Of a DNA stretch of 64,000 nucleotides, positions 55,902 through 64,000 are shown piece by piece. The stretch is from Reyranella sp. (GTDB lineage: Bacteria > Pseudomonadota > Alphaproteobacteria > Reyranellales > Reyranellaceae), in the NCBI RefSeq assembly GCF_004297405.1, contig NZ_SCVC01000011.1, positions 62,001 to 126,000 on the forward strand. Direction: 5' to 3'. Made by a program: the position numbers and the translations under genes. The notes under the pieces are model-generated. The model worked only from the letters and a program-made list of their open reading frames with translations, was not told the origin of the DNA and ran no database searches. Position 1 is the first letter of the stretch. Every line of letters begins with the position of its first letter.

Positions 55902-57014
55902 TTACGCGGCCATTGCGGCCAACAGCGCCTCCCGGCGTCCGATGAAGTTGCGTCCACGCTCGCCGGCGAGCGCGTGATCGACGAGGGCTGTCCAGTCCCT
56001 GGCGGCGATGCCGTGATCGGTGGCGTGTGTCGACACGCCGAGCTTTTCCAATGTTGCTTCGAGGCGCGCGGCGCCGGCCTGCAGGTTGGGACCAAAGATG
56101 TTCTTCAGCGCCGCGTCGCAGGCCGGATCGCAGCCGGCAACGGCGCGCATCACCATGGGCAGGCTGAAGGAGCAGGCGATGCCGTGCGGCACGCCGTGAT
56201 GCAGCGTCAGATGATAGGAGAGCGAATGGGCGAGCGAGGTCTTGGTGTTGGAGAAAGCGAGCCCGGCGAACAGGCTGGCGCGTGACAGCCTCGATCGCAG
56301 TTCGGTGTCGCGCAGATTGTCGGCCAGGGCGGGCAGGGCCTCCAGCACCTCGCGGGCGGCCCGCTCGGCGAGTGCGGTCGAGACCGGGTTGGCGTTGACG
56401 TTCCAGATGCTTTCCAGCGCATGGCTGAGTGCATCGAGTCCGGTGCTGATGGTGATGCCGCGGGGCAGGCCGACCGTCAGCAAGGGATCGACCAATGCGA
56501 CCTCAGGGTAGAGGCTGGGGCGCGCGAGCGAATACTTCTTTTTTGCCTCGGTATCCCAGACCGTTGCCCAGCTCGTGACCTCGCTGCCGGTTCCCGATGT
56601 CGTCGGAATGGCAATGATCGGCGTGGTGCCGAGCGCTTCGCCGCCCTTGCCCGTTTCGAGGAAGGTACGGACGCGGGAGAAGTCTCCCAACGCAGCGGCG
56701 AGTACCTTGGCGGCGTCGATGACCGAGCCTCCACCCAGAGCGACGATCGTCTCGATGGGCTTCTTCGCGGCCGCATAAAGCCGGCAGGACTCGGTGAGGC
56801 CGATGAAGTCGGGGTTGGGGCCGATGTTGCGGACCAGCGCCACCGGCTCGCCGGCAAGTGCGGTGAGGCGGCGGGTCAGGTCGGCGAAGGTGCTGCCGCC
56901 ATTGGCGTCGTCATAGGTGACGAGGCAATAGGACCGTCCGGCCAGGACCTGACCGATGCTGTCGAACGCACCTGCGCCGAACTTCACGTCGACCGGATTA
57001 CGGTAGCGCCACAT
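55902..57014 (-). CDS. iron-containing alcohol dehydrogenase in phosphonate operon
   Basis: Group III metal-dependent dehydrogenase of 370 residues. GGGSVIDAAKVLAAAL near residue 95 binds the nicotinamide cofactor. STGLDALSHALESIWN and KTSLAHSLSYHL with HHGVPHGIA hold the Asp and three His iron ligands. The ATG at 57014 follows GGGAG by 8 bases; a further upstream start has none. Since it leads the phnDCE genes, it could reduce or oxidise phosphonoacetaldehyde or a similar compound, but other short-chain aldehydes are possible. Divergent LysR gene upstream may control it. Confidence 0.85.
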   Translation of the reverse strand: MWRYRNPVDVKFGAGAFDSIGQVLAGRSYCLVTYDDANGGSTFADLTRRLTALAGEPVALVRNIGPNPDFIGLTESCRLYAAAKKPIETIVALGGGSVIDAAKVLAAALGDFSRVRTFLETGKGGEALGTTPIIAIPTTSGTGSEVTSWATVWDTEAKKKYSLARPSLYPEVALVDPLLTVGLPRGITISTGLDALSHALESIWNVNANPVSTALAERAAREVLEALPALADNLRDTELRSRLSRASLFAGLAFSNTKTSLAHSLSYHLTLHHGVPHGIACSFSLPMVMRAVAGCDPACDAALKNIFGPNLQAGAARLEATLEKLGVSTHATDHGIAARDWTALVDHALAGERGRNFIGRREALLAAMAA

Positions 57015-57080
57015 CCGCGCCTCTCCCGAGATTTCTTGTTCCTTGGTGGACAATCCTCGGGCTCGACCTCACATTTATCC

Positions 57081-57094
57081 AATTCAAACGAATT
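57081..57094. promoter_or_regulatory. inverted repeat in the LysR/dehydrogenase divergent region
   Basis: AATTC-AAAC-GAATT lies in the middle of the 104-base gap between the divergent LysR and dehydrogenase genes, in the only markedly A/T-rich stretch nearby. LysR-type proteins typically bind such interrupted repeats next to the promoter they control. The site is short, so this is a suggestion. Confidence 0.4.
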
Positions 57095-57118
57095 CGATCC
57101 GGCATTGAGAAAATCAAT

Positions 57119-58036
57119 ATGAGGCACACTCAACTCCGATCCTTCCACGCCGTGGCCCAGCGTATGAGCTTCACCGTCGCGGCCCGCGAACTCGGTGTCA
57201 GCCAGCCCACCATCACCACGCAGGTGAAGTCGCTGGAGCAGGAGTTCGGCGTCGAGTTGTTCGTCCGCCGCGGTCGCCGCATCGAACTCACGGAAACAGG
57301 CGACGGTTTGCTCGATATCACGCGGCGGCTGTTCGCCGACGAGAAGGAGGCGGCCGACTATCTCAATGAGACACGCGGCCTCAAGACGGGGCATCTGCGT
57401 GTCGGCGCGGTGGGGCCCTATCACGTCACCGATATGCTGGCCGCCTTCAATGCCCGCTATCCGGGGATCTACGTCTCCGTGACCGTCGGCAACTCACGCG
57501 ACACGTTGCGCGACCTGCTGGACTATCGCACCGATGTCGCGGTGCTGGCACATGTCGATCCCGACGCCCGCCTCGTCGCGATTCCGTACCGTCAGCATCG
57601 CGTCGTGGTGATGTGCCCAATCGACCACGAGTTTGCCAGCCGACGCTCGATCCGCGCGCGTGACATGGAGGGGCAGAAATTGATCGTCCGTGAGGCCGGC
57701 TCGACCACGCGCCGGGCCTTCGACCAGGCAATGCGCGAAAAGGATGTGCGGCCAAAGGTGGTGATGGAGATCGGCAGCCGCGAATCAATCCGTGAAGCGG
57801 TGGCCAAGGGCATCGGCCTCGGTGTCGTTTCCGAGATGGAATTCATCCCCGATCCGCGCATCCGGGCGCTGCAGGTATCAGATGCGGAGATCTACACCTA
57901 TGCCCATGTCGTGCATCTGCGCGAACGGCAGAATGCACGTCTGGTTCGGGCCTTCCTCGCGGAGCTGAGTGGCCTTCTGGCGGTCAGCCCCGGCGCACGC
58001 TCGCGCCGCCGTCCACCGGCAACGTCACGCCGGTGA
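57119..58036 (+). CDS. LysR-type transcriptional regulator
   Basis: Regulator of 305 residues with an N-terminal helix-turn-helix (FTVAARELGVSQPTITTQV, residues 18-36) and a C-terminal effector domain (from about 90, LRVGAVGPYHVTDMLAAF) of the periplasmic-binding fold. It is divergent from the iron dehydrogenase and phn genes and probably controls them in response to a phosphonate-like compound or an intermediate. The last 53 bases overlap the convergent SDR gene, so its transcript runs into that gene's opposite strand. Confidence 0.9.
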   Translation: MRHTQLRSFHAVAQRMSFTVAARELGVSQPTITTQVKSLEQEFGVELFVRRGRRIELTETGDGLLDITRRLFADEKEAADYLNETRGLKTGHLRVGAVGPYHVTDMLAAFNARYPGIYVSVTVGNSRDTLRDLLDYRTDVAVLAHVDPDARLVAIPYRQHRVVVMCPIDHEFASRRSIRARDMEGQKLIVREAGSTTRRAFDQAMREKDVRPKVVMEIGSRESIREAVAKGIGLGVVSEMEFIPDPRIRALQVSDAEIYTYAHVVHLRERQNARLVRAFLAELSGLLAVSPGARSRRRPPATSRR

Positions 58037-58784
58037 TGAAGTTGGCCTCGTCGGAGGCCAGGAACAGCGCAGCGTTGGCGACATCCCAACCGGTGCCCAT
58101 TTTCTTGCGCAGCGGCACCTTGGAATCGCGCTCTGCCTCGACCTCGGCGCGGGGCTTCTTGAATTCGCGGGCCCGCGTGTCGACGGCCATCGGCGTGTTC
58201 ATCAGGCCGGGCAGGATGACGTTGGCCCGGATGCCGTACTGGGCGTTCTGATAGGCAAGCTGCTCGGTGAAAGCGACCATCGCGGCCTTGGTCGCCTTGT
58301 AGGCGACATAGGGATAGGTCGTGATCACGGCCATCGAAGAGATGTTGATGATGGCGCCGCTCTCCTGCTTGCGCATGATCGGCAACACATGCTTGGCGGC
58401 AAAGATGCAGCTCTTGAGATTGATCGCCGTGCAGCGGTCGAACGCCTCTTCGGAGATGTCGCCCAGCTCGGCATCGCCGCCCGACAGCGAGACACCGACA
58501 TTGTTGTGCAGGATGTCGATGCGGCCCCAGCGCTGATGGGCATCGGCGATCATGTTCTTGATGTCGCCTTCCTTGGTGACATCGGCCCTGAACGCTTCCG
58601 CAATACCCTGGCCCTGGCGAATCAGGTCGACGGTTTCCTGCGCCGACGCGAGATTGTGATCGACGCACAGCACCTTGGCGCCTTCACGCGCGAAGGTGAG
58701 GGCAGTGGCGCGGCCATTGCCCATGCCTTCGCCCGGGCTCTGTCCGGCGCCGACGACGATGGCGACGCGATCCTTGAGGCGCAT
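57984..58784 (-). CDS. short-chain dehydrogenase/reductase
   Basis: SDR of 266 residues with an unusual Rossmann loop, VVGAGQSPGEGMGNGRATAL, where an insertion lengthens the glycine motif. HNNVGVSLSGG replaces the typical NNAG; catalytic Ser is in INISSMAVITTYP and Tyr-Lys in AYKATKAAM. Its paralogue two genes upstream at 59359 has the same loop form (SGGGAAGDGIGNGRAAA), so the two are a duplicated pair or act on successive steps. It is the last gene of the minus-strand operon, one base after the gene before it. Confidence 0.87.
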   Translation of the reverse strand: MRLKDRVAIVVGAGQSPGEGMGNGRATALTFAREGAKVLCVDHNLASAQETVDLIRQGQGIAEAFRADVTKEGDIKNMIADAHQRWGRIDILHNNVGVSLSGGDAELGDISEEAFDRCTAINLKSCIFAAKHVLPIMRKQESGAIINISSMAVITTYPYVAYKATKAAMVAFTEQLAYQNAQYGIRANVILPGLMNTPMAVDTRAREFKKPRAEVEAERDSKVPLRKKMGTGWDVANAALFLASDEANFITGVTLPVDGGASVRRG

Positions 58785-58785
58785 G

Positions 58786-59340
58786 TCACTTCACTCCGGG
58801 AATTGGGTACTGCTTCAGCACTTCCTTGTACTGAGGCTCGTTGTCGATCTGCAAGGTGGCGAGCACCCGCACGACCGCGCAGTAGAAGGCGATGGTGAGC
58901 ACGAGGTCGGTCATATGCTCGTTGGAGAGATCCTTCTTGATCTCGGCAAAGGTGGCGTCGGACATGGCGAGGTCCTTCACCATCTCGCGGGCGCCCTTCA
59001 GGATCGCCTTTGCCAGCGGCTCGAGCTTGCTGGGCTTGCCTTCGGTCTCGGACATCAGGCCCTGAATGTCCTCGTCGGTGACGCCGAATTCCTTGCCGAT
59101 CTTCACGTGATGGGTGAATTCGTACTCCGACTTCTCCATCCAGCCGACCTGCAGGATGGCGAGCTCACGCAGCCGCGGGTCGAGCTTGCTCTTGAAGCGG
59201 ATGAAACCGCCCATGCCATTGAAGGCGCGCGCCATGTCGGGTGAGTTCACCAGCAACTTATGCAGGTTGGTGTTGCGCTTCAGCATGTCGCGATATTCGG
59301 GCGCGACTTGATCGGCCTCCAGATAGGGCAGGCGGGCCAT
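58786..59340 (-). CDS. carboxymuconolactone decarboxylase-like (AhpD-like) protein
   Basis: All-helical protein of 184 residues. The core motif is ELAILQVGWMEKSEYEFTHHVKIGKEFG, from which the redox Cys pair seen in AhpD is missing; this form with an aromatic/His-rich EYEFTHH is common in catabolic clusters. That suggests a decarboxylase, lactone-related or dehydratase-like function instead of a peroxidase partner, but the activity is unknown. It sits between the two SDR genes in the operon, 18 bases after the upstream SDR's stop. Confidence 0.82.
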   Translation of the reverse strand: MARLPYLEADQVAPEYRDMLKRNTNLHKLLVNSPDMARAFNGMGGFIRFKSKLDPRLRELAILQVGWMEKSEYEFTHHVKIGKEFGVTDEDIQGLMSETEGKPSKLEPLAKAILKGAREMVKDLAMSDATFAEIKKDLSNEHMTDLVLTIAFYCAVVRVLATLQIDNEPQYKEVLKQYPIPGVK

Positions 59341-59358
59341 CGATGTTTCCCTCGGTTG

Positions 59359-60171
59359 TCAGTGGTCTTGTGAATCGCGCTCCGGACCCTGCAGGGTCAC
59401 GCCGCCGTCGACGGTCAGCACCTGGCCGGTGATGTAGCGGGCATGCGCCGACAGCAGGAAGCGCACGGCATGGCCGACGTCCCAGCCCGTGCCCTCGGTC
59501 TTCAGCACTGACGCCCTGGCACGCTGGCTCCGCGCTGCATCGCTCATGCCGCGGGCATAGACCATGGGCGTATACATCGGGCCGGGGCAGATGCAGTTGA
59601 CGCGGATATTGTCCTTGCCGTGATCGACCGCCATCGCCTTGGTCAACCCGATCACGGCGGCCTTCGACGTGGTGTAGGTCGTGAGACCGCGCGGCCGCAG
59701 CGCGGAGATCGAGGAGATATTGACGATCGAGCCACCCTTGGCGGTCTTGATCATCGCGGGAATCGCGTGCTTGGAGACCAGGAACATCGTTTCGACGTTG
59801 ATCTGCATGACGCGGCGATACTCTTCGGGCTTCTCGTCCACGACCGAACCACGGCTGCCGATGCCGATATTGTTGTCGAGAAAGTCGAGGCGGCCCCAGT
59901 GATCGACCGCGGCGTCGACCAGCCGCTTGCACTCCACCTCCTGGGTCATGTCGCCAGCGAACGCGGCAGCGTGGCCGCCCTCGGCCTTGATCATCTCGAC
60001 CGTGCGTTCCGCGAGCTTCAGCTCCCGGTCGGCCACCAGCACATGCGCGCCTGAGCGTGCCAGCAGAATGGCGGCGGCACGGCCATTGCCGATGCCGTCG
60101 CCTGCGGCACCACCGCCGGAGATGATTGCGACCTTGCCGGACAGGCCGGCATCGTCCTCGGGACCCTTCAT
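59359..60171 (-). CDS. short-chain dehydrogenase/reductase (paralogue)
   Basis: SDR of 270 residues. The start is the ATG at 60171; the frame is open upstream, but that part overlaps the next gene. Rossmann region SGGGAAGDGIGNGRAAA, then DNNIGIGSRGS in place of NNAG, Ser in NISSISALRPRG and Tyr-Lys in YTTSKAAVIG. It shares the enlarged glycine loop with the SDR at 57984. The C-terminal LTVDGGVTLQGPERD is standard. Presumably it oxidises a hydroxyl intermediate in the same pathway. Confidence 0.87.
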   Translation of the reverse strand: MKGPEDDAGLSGKVAIISGGGAAGDGIGNGRAAAILLARSGAHVLVADRELKLAERTVEMIKAEGGHAAAFAGDMTQEVECKRLVDAAVDHWGRLDFLDNNIGIGSRGSVVDEKPEEYRRVMQINVETMFLVSKHAIPAMIKTAKGGSIVNISSISALRPRGLTTYTTSKAAVIGLTKAMAVDHGKDNIRVNCICPGPMYTPMVYARGMSDAARSQRARASVLKTEGTGWDVGHAVRFLLSAHARYITGQVLTVDGGVTLQGPERDSQDH

Positions 60172-60181
60172 CGCATTCTCC

Positions 60182-61021
60182 TCACGGCAATCCGGCGCCG
60201 GGCACATCGACCCGCATGGTTTCGATCCGGCCGTCGCGCTTGTCGGCGATGGCGGGTCCGCTGCCGCTGTTGGTGACGACGAACAGGGTGCGCCGATCCT
60301 GGCCGCCCAGCATGCAAGCATAGGCCGCGCGCGCCCCGAGATCGAGGTCGTGGGTGACCTTGCCGCCTTCCAGGACGCGGATCATGTGATGAGTGAAGGC
60401 ACCGGTGACCCAGATACCGCCCTCGGCATCGAGGCAGATGCCATCGGGATTGCAGTTGGGTGTTTCCGCCCAGACGCGGCGGTTCGAGAGCGAGCCGTCG
60501 GGGGCGATGTCGAAGGCCGTCAGGCGCTTGGCGAAGGTTTCGCCGATGATCATCGTCTTGCCGTCGGGCGTGATGACGGTGCCGTTGGGGAACATCAGAC
60601 CGTCGGCCGCCTGGTGCACCGAGCGATCGGGATCGACGCGCACGAGCACGGCGGCGCGCGGCTCCTCGCCGGCATGGCGGTCGAAGCCGAAATTGCCGAC
60701 ATAGGCACGGCCCTTGGCATCGACGATCATGTCGTTGCAATGACCCGTGGCGAGCGGCTTGAGCTCGGCTTCGACCGAGAGATTGCCATCGGCGAAGCGC
60801 ATCAGCCGACGATCGGTCATGCTGACGATCAGCATCGTGCCGTCCGGCCGCCAGCCGAGGCCGGATGGCCGGCCCGGCACTTCGACGATGGTTTCGGCAT
60901 TGCCGGCTTCGTCGACGGTCCGGACCTGATGGACATAGAAATCGGAGAACCACAGCTTGCCGTCACGCCAGCGCGGTCCTTCGCCGAAGCTGAGCCCGAC
61001 GAGAAGAGGCTCGAGCTTCAT
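60182..61021 (-). CDS. SMP-30/gluconolactonase family protein
   Basis: Cytoplasmic six-bladed propeller protein of 279 residues. Blades include LSFGEGPRWRDGKLWFSDFY with the metal-binding Glu, CNDMIVDAKGRAYVGNFGFD with Asn-Asp, and NPDGICLDAEGGIWVTGAF with the catalytic Asp region. It most likely hydrolyses a lactone. The ATG overlaps the stop of the upstream MBL gene (ATGA), and the next SDR starts 10 bases later, so these genes are translated together. Confidence 0.9.
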   Translation of the reverse strand: MKLEPLLVGLSFGEGPRWRDGKLWFSDFYVHQVRTVDEAGNAETIVEVPGRPSGLGWRPDGTMLIVSMTDRRLMRFADGNLSVEAELKPLATGHCNDMIVDAKGRAYVGNFGFDRHAGEEPRAAVLVRVDPDRSVHQAADGLMFPNGTVITPDGKTMIIGETFAKRLTAFDIAPDGSLSNRRVWAETPNCNPDGICLDAEGGIWVTGAFTHHMIRVLEGGKVTHDLDLGARAAYACMLGGQDRRTLFVVTNSGSGPAIADKRDGRIETMRVDVPGAGLP

Positions 61022-61902
61022 CGTTGTTCATCCCATTCGAGCCGGAAGGCATTGCCCTCGGGTTTGACGTAACCCGCATTGGCGCCCGGGAAATGGGCGG
61101 GGCAGAGGAGGGCGTTGCTCTCGACGCAATCCTCCAGGAGCGTGCGGCGCGAGCGTGCGGACATGTCCTGGTCCCAGCAGAACTGGCTCGACCAGTCTGG
61201 GTGATAAACTTGGATCGGATGATGCATGATATCGCCCGAGAAGGTCGCCGTACGTCCATCGTCCTTCAGGTTGATCGCGATCGAGCCCGGTGTGTGGCCG
61301 GGATAGTCCTTGATGGTGAGCAGCGGGTCGGGCTGGTGATCGCTCTCGATCATCACCGCCTTGCCGGCCTCGACGATCGGCAGCACCGAATCGTCGAACG
61401 AGCCATCGTTCACCTTGCCTTCGCCCTGCGTGCCACGCTCGGTTTCCCAGTGCGCGTACTCGCGCTTGGCAAACAGATACTTTGCATTGGGAAAGGTGGG
61501 CACCCAGCGGCCGTTCTCGAGCTTGGTGTTCCAGCCGACATGGTCGACATGCAGGTGCGTACACATCACGAAGTCGACCGACTCCGGTGCGCAACCACAG
61601 GCGCGTAAGCGGTTGAGGAACGGCGTATCGAGCTTGTTCCAGCCGGGATTGTGCCGCTGCTTGTCGTTGCCGAGGCAGGTATCGATCAGGATAGTGTGGC
61701 GGCCGGTCTTCACGATCCAGGTGTGGACCGATCCGACAAGGCGATCGGAGCCTGCCTCGACATGCGTTGGCACCATCCAGTGCTTCTGCACGTCGAAGGC
61801 CTGCTGGTCGAACTTGGGAAACATGCGGTTGGGACGAAAGCCCGCCGCACACAACTCCTCGACTTTCTCGATGGTGGCTCCGCCGATCCTGCGAACGGTC
61901 AT
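61018..61902 (-). CDS. MBL-fold metallo-hydrolase
   Basis: Protein of 294 residues with the metallo-beta-lactamase motif HLHVDHVGW near residue 113, further His in YPGHTPGSIA and GDIMHHPIQVY near 200, and a C-terminal His in CPAHFPG. Close relatives are lactonases and hydrolases such as AttM-like enzymes. In this operon, with an SMP-30 lactonase and SDRs, ring-opening of a lactone or ester hydrolysis is plausible. It starts 16 bases after the dehydrogenase stop. Confidence 0.88.
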   Translation of the reverse strand: MTVRRIGGATIEKVEELCAAGFRPNRMFPKFDQQAFDVQKHWMVPTHVEAGSDRLVGSVHTWIVKTGRHTILIDTCLGNDKQRHNPGWNKLDTPFLNRLRACGCAPESVDFVMCTHLHVDHVGWNTKLENGRWVPTFPNAKYLFAKREYAHWETERGTQGEGKVNDGSFDDSVLPIVEAGKAVMIESDHQPDPLLTIKDYPGHTPGSIAINLKDDGRTATFSGDIMHHPIQVYHPDWSSQFCWDQDMSARSRRTLLEDCVESNALLCPAHFPGANAGYVKPEGNAFRLEWDEQR

Positions 61903-61918
61903 TGCGTGGCTTCCTCCC

Positions 61919-63031
61919 CTAGAACGTGACGACGCTGCGGATCGACTCTCCCTTGTGCATCAGGTCGAAAGCGTCGTTGATCTTCTCGACCGGCATGGTG
62001 TGGGTGATGAGCGAATCGATGTCTATTTTTCCGTCCATGTACCAGTCGACGATCTTCGGAACGTCGCGGCGGCCTTTGGCGCCGCCGAATGCCGTGCCCA
62101 TCCAGTGACGGCCTGTCACGAGCTGGAACGGCCGCGTCGAAATCTCCTGGCCGGCGCCCGCGACGCCGATGATCACCGATTTGCCCCAGCCACGATGGCA
62201 GCACTCCAGTGCCTGGCGCATCAGTTTAGTGCTGCCGACGCATTCGAAGCTGTAGTCGGCACCGCCGTCGGTCAGCTCGACGAGATGCGCCACCAGATCC
62301 TTGCCACCGAGGTCGTTGGGATTGACGAAGTGCGTCATGCCGAACTTGCGGCCGAGCGCTTCGCGTGCCGGGTTGAGATCGACGCCCACGATCATGTTGG
62401 CGCCGACCATGCGCGCGCCCTGCAGCACGTTGAGGCCGATGCCACCCAGGCCGAACACCACGACATTCGCGCCGGGTTCGACCTTGGCCGTGTTGATCAC
62501 AGCGCCGATGCCGGTCGTGACACCGCAGCCGATGTAGCAAACCTTGTCGAACGGCGCGTCGGGCCGGATCTTGGCGAGCGCGATCTCGGGCAGCACCGTG
62601 TAGTTCGAGAAGGTCGAGCAGCCCATATAGTGGTGGATCTTCTTGCCCTTGATCGAAAAGCGGCTCGAGCCGTCGGGCATCACACCCTGGCCCTGTGTCG
62701 ACCGGATCGCGGTGCAGAGGTTGGTCTTGCCGGAGAGGCAGGATTTACAGGCGCGGCATTCCGGCGTGTAGAGCGGGATCACGTGGTCGCCCTTCTTGAG
62801 CGACACGATGCCAGGACCGACATCGACGACGACGCCTGCGCCCTCGTGGCCGAAGATCACCGGGAACAGGCCTTCGGGATCGCCGCCGGATCTCGTGAAC
62901 TCGTCGGTGTGGCAGACGCCGGACGCCTTGATCTCGACCAGTACCTCGCCGAACTTCGGGCCTTCGAGGTCGACGGTTTCGATCTCAAGAGTCTTGCCGG
63001 CCTCGTAACAGACCGCTGCTTTTGTCTTCAC
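61919..63031 (-). CDS. frmA: class III alcohol dehydrogenase / S-(hydroxymethyl)glutathione dehydrogenase
   Basis: Zinc dehydrogenase of 370 residues, very like E. coli FrmA in pattern. Catalytic zinc ligands: [18 protein letters not shown] and GHEGAGVV near 45-70 and C near 175 ([15 protein letters not shown]); structural-zinc cysteines in [17 protein letters not shown] near 95. The NAD site is [15 protein letters not shown]. It oxidises the formaldehyde-glutathione adduct and may also reduce nitrosoglutathione. Its place among lactone and SDR genes could mean formaldehyde or a related aldehyde is released in the pathway. Confidence 0.93.
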   Translation of the reverse strand: MKTKAAVCYEAGKTLEIETVDLEGPKFGEVLVEIKASGVCHTDEFTRSGGDPEGLFPVIFGHEGAGVVVDVGPGIVSLKKGDHVIPLYTPECRACKSCLSGKTNLCTAIRSTQGQGVMPDGSSRFSIKGKKIHHYMGCSTFSNYTVLPEIALAKIRPDAPFDKVCYIGCGVTTGIGAVINTAKVEPGANVVVFGLGGIGLNVLQGARMVGANMIVGVDLNPAREALGRKFGMTHFVNPNDLGGKDLVAHLVELTDGGADYSFECVGSTKLMRQALECCHRGWGKSVIIGVAGAGQEISTRPFQLVTGRHWMGTAFGGAKGRRDVPKIVDWYMDGKIDIDSLITHTMPVEKINDAFDLMHKGESIRSVVTF

Positions 63032-63084
63032 GCTGAACTCCCCGTGCTGTGGCGCGAAGCCTAGAGCAGGGGGGCGGTCCTAGT

Positions 63085-64000
63085 CTATGCCGTGGCACGA
63101 TCGGCGAGCACGCGCGCCATTTCAGACTTCGCCTCGCGATACTGCGTGATTAGGCGCCGGCAGAGCTCCGCAGTCGTCGGCACGTCCTCGATATTCCCGA
63201 CGCCGTGGCCGGCCGTGTAGATATCTTTCCAGCGCTTCTTGTTCTCCCGCGAGTCGACGATCTTGCCGGGAAGCGTCGTGCGCAGCACGTCGAGGTCGAT
63301 GCCGGCGGCGAGTAGGCTCGGCGTCAGCCAATTGGCCGGCGCGCCGTCGATCGACGCGGTGAGAAAAACATCGGTGGCGCACGTGTTCAGGATCATGTCC
63401 TTGTGCGCCTGTGCCGCCATCGCTTCGCTGGTCGCGATGAAGCGCGTTCCGATATAGGCGAGGTCGGCGCCCATCGCTTCGGCGGCCAGCACGTCGCGGC
63501 CCGTGGTCTGGCCACCTGCCAGCACCACGGCAAAGCTGTCACCCAGCTGCCGCACTTCGTTCATCAGTGCGAAGGGATTGATCGTGCCGGTATGGCCGCC
63601 GGCGCCGCCAGCGACAGCGATGACGCCATCGACTCCTGCCTCCAACGCCTTCTCGGCATGACGCCGGTTGGCGATATCGTGCAGCGCAACGGCGCCCCAA
63701 CCATGAATGCGTTTGATCGCGTCGCCCGGAGCGCCCTTGGACGTCAGCACGACGGGCACTTTGTATTTCTCGACCAATTCGAGATCGCCCGGATAGCGCG
63801 GGTTGGAGGCGTGCACGACGAGGTTCACCGCCCAGGGCGCGGGCTGTCGGCCGGCATCCTCGAGACGTTTCATGCCCTCGACCATCTCGTCGAGCCAATG
63901 CTGGAATTCCTCGCGGCTGCGGGTGCCGTGCGCGGGAAAGCTTCCCATGATGCCTTCGCCGCAACAGGCGAGCGCCAGGGCAGGGTTGGATACGAGGAAC
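63085..64000 (-). CDS. nitronate monooxygenase (partial)
   Basis: FMN enzyme of the 2-nitropropane dioxygenase family, which oxidises alkyl nitronates. 305 residues are visible and the frame continues past the right edge: the residues before the ATG at 63948 read FLVSNPALALACCGEGIMGSF, the usual N-terminus, so that ATG is internal. The catalytic-His motif VAGGAGGHTGTIN is near the middle, and LAGGQTTGRDVLAAEAMGA holds the FMN phosphate site. Several relatives in catabolic operons act on enoyl-CoA or other substrates, so the true role is open. It is 53 bases upstream of the frmA gene. Confidence 0.88.
   Translation of the reverse strand, partial: FLVSNPALALACCGEGIMGSFPAHGTRSREEFQHWLDEMVEGMKRLEDAGRQPAPWAVNLVVHASNPRYPGDLELVEKYKVPVVLTSKGAPGDAIKRIHGWGAVALHDIANRRHAEKALEAGVDGVIAVAGGAGGHTGTINPFALMNEVRQLGDSFAVVLAGGQTTGRDVLAAEAMGADLAYIGTRFIATSEAMAAQAHKDMILNTCATDVFLTASIDGAPANWLTPSLLAAGIDLDVLRTTLPGKIVDSRENKKRWKDIYTAGHGVGNIEDVPTTAELCRRLITQYREAKSEMARVLADRATA

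Overview
The window is 64 kb of high-GC, densely coded DNA with no gene-free stretch longer than about 200 bases. Gene content, Tat-type signals, start-codon use (several GTG and TTG) and the many solo transporter binding proteins suggest a metabolically versatile alphaproteobacterium, perhaps Reyranella- or Bradyrhizobium-like. That placement is an inference from gene style. I see no rRNA, tRNA, CRISPR array, insertion sequence or phage gene, so this looks like ordinary chromosome rich in catabolic and nutrient-scavenging genes.

Layout. 1-7.2 kb: the end of an acyl-CoA carboxylase carboxyltransferase gene, an RND efflux pump (permease and adaptor) and a solo peptide-type ABC binding protein. 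7.4-18.3 kb: an FMN alpha-hydroxyacid oxidase, a 2,424-residue secreted protein (Ig-like, nuclease, beta-propeller, 5'-nucleotidase, RTX and DUF4114 regions), an SDR and a PhoD-type phosphatase; the giant protein and PhoD look like extracellular phosphate scavenging. 18.4-22.4 kb: an AtzG/AtzE-type amidohydrolase pair and two D-2-hydroxyacid dehydrogenases. 22.5-26.6 kb: a sulfatase and pcaH-pcaG-pcaB of the protocatechuate branch. 26.7-30 kb: an ankyrin-repeat protein, a Tat-exported SMP-30-like protein and greB.

30-41.8 kb is the core of the window: a complete urease and urea-uptake locus in one direction, ureD, ureA, a fused ureB-ureC, ureE, ureF, a DUF3995 membrane gene, ureG, a HupE/UreJ nickel transporter, then urtABCDE. 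A good sigma-54 promoter lies in front of urtA and a strong hairpin separates urtA from urtBCDE. The beta-alpha subunit fusion and the DUF3995 gene embedded in the operon are the most unusual features of the window.

41.8-51.7 kb: a D-aminoacylase-type amidohydrolase, a cluster of old-yellow-enzyme, CoA-transferase (Mct-like) and FAD aromatic monooxygenase, a DUF1772 membrane protein, ferredoxin-NADP reductase, a Bug-type binding protein, adenine deaminase and a small lipoprotein. 51.7-58 kb: a second solo peptide-type binding protein, phnE-phnC-phnD with an iron-dependent alcohol dehydrogenase, and a divergent LysR regulator. 58-64 kb: a compact minus-strand operon (nitronate monooxygenase, glutathione-dependent formaldehyde dehydrogenase, MBL hydrolase, SMP-30 lactonase, SDR, carboxymuconolactone decarboxylase-like, SDR) that looks like a catabolic pathway of unknown substrate.

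Taken together the genes point to scavenging of nitrogen (urea, adenine, N-acyl-D-amino acids, AtzE-type amides, nitronates), phosphorus (extracellular nucleic acid, phosphoesters, phosphonate-like compounds) and aromatic or lactone carbon.
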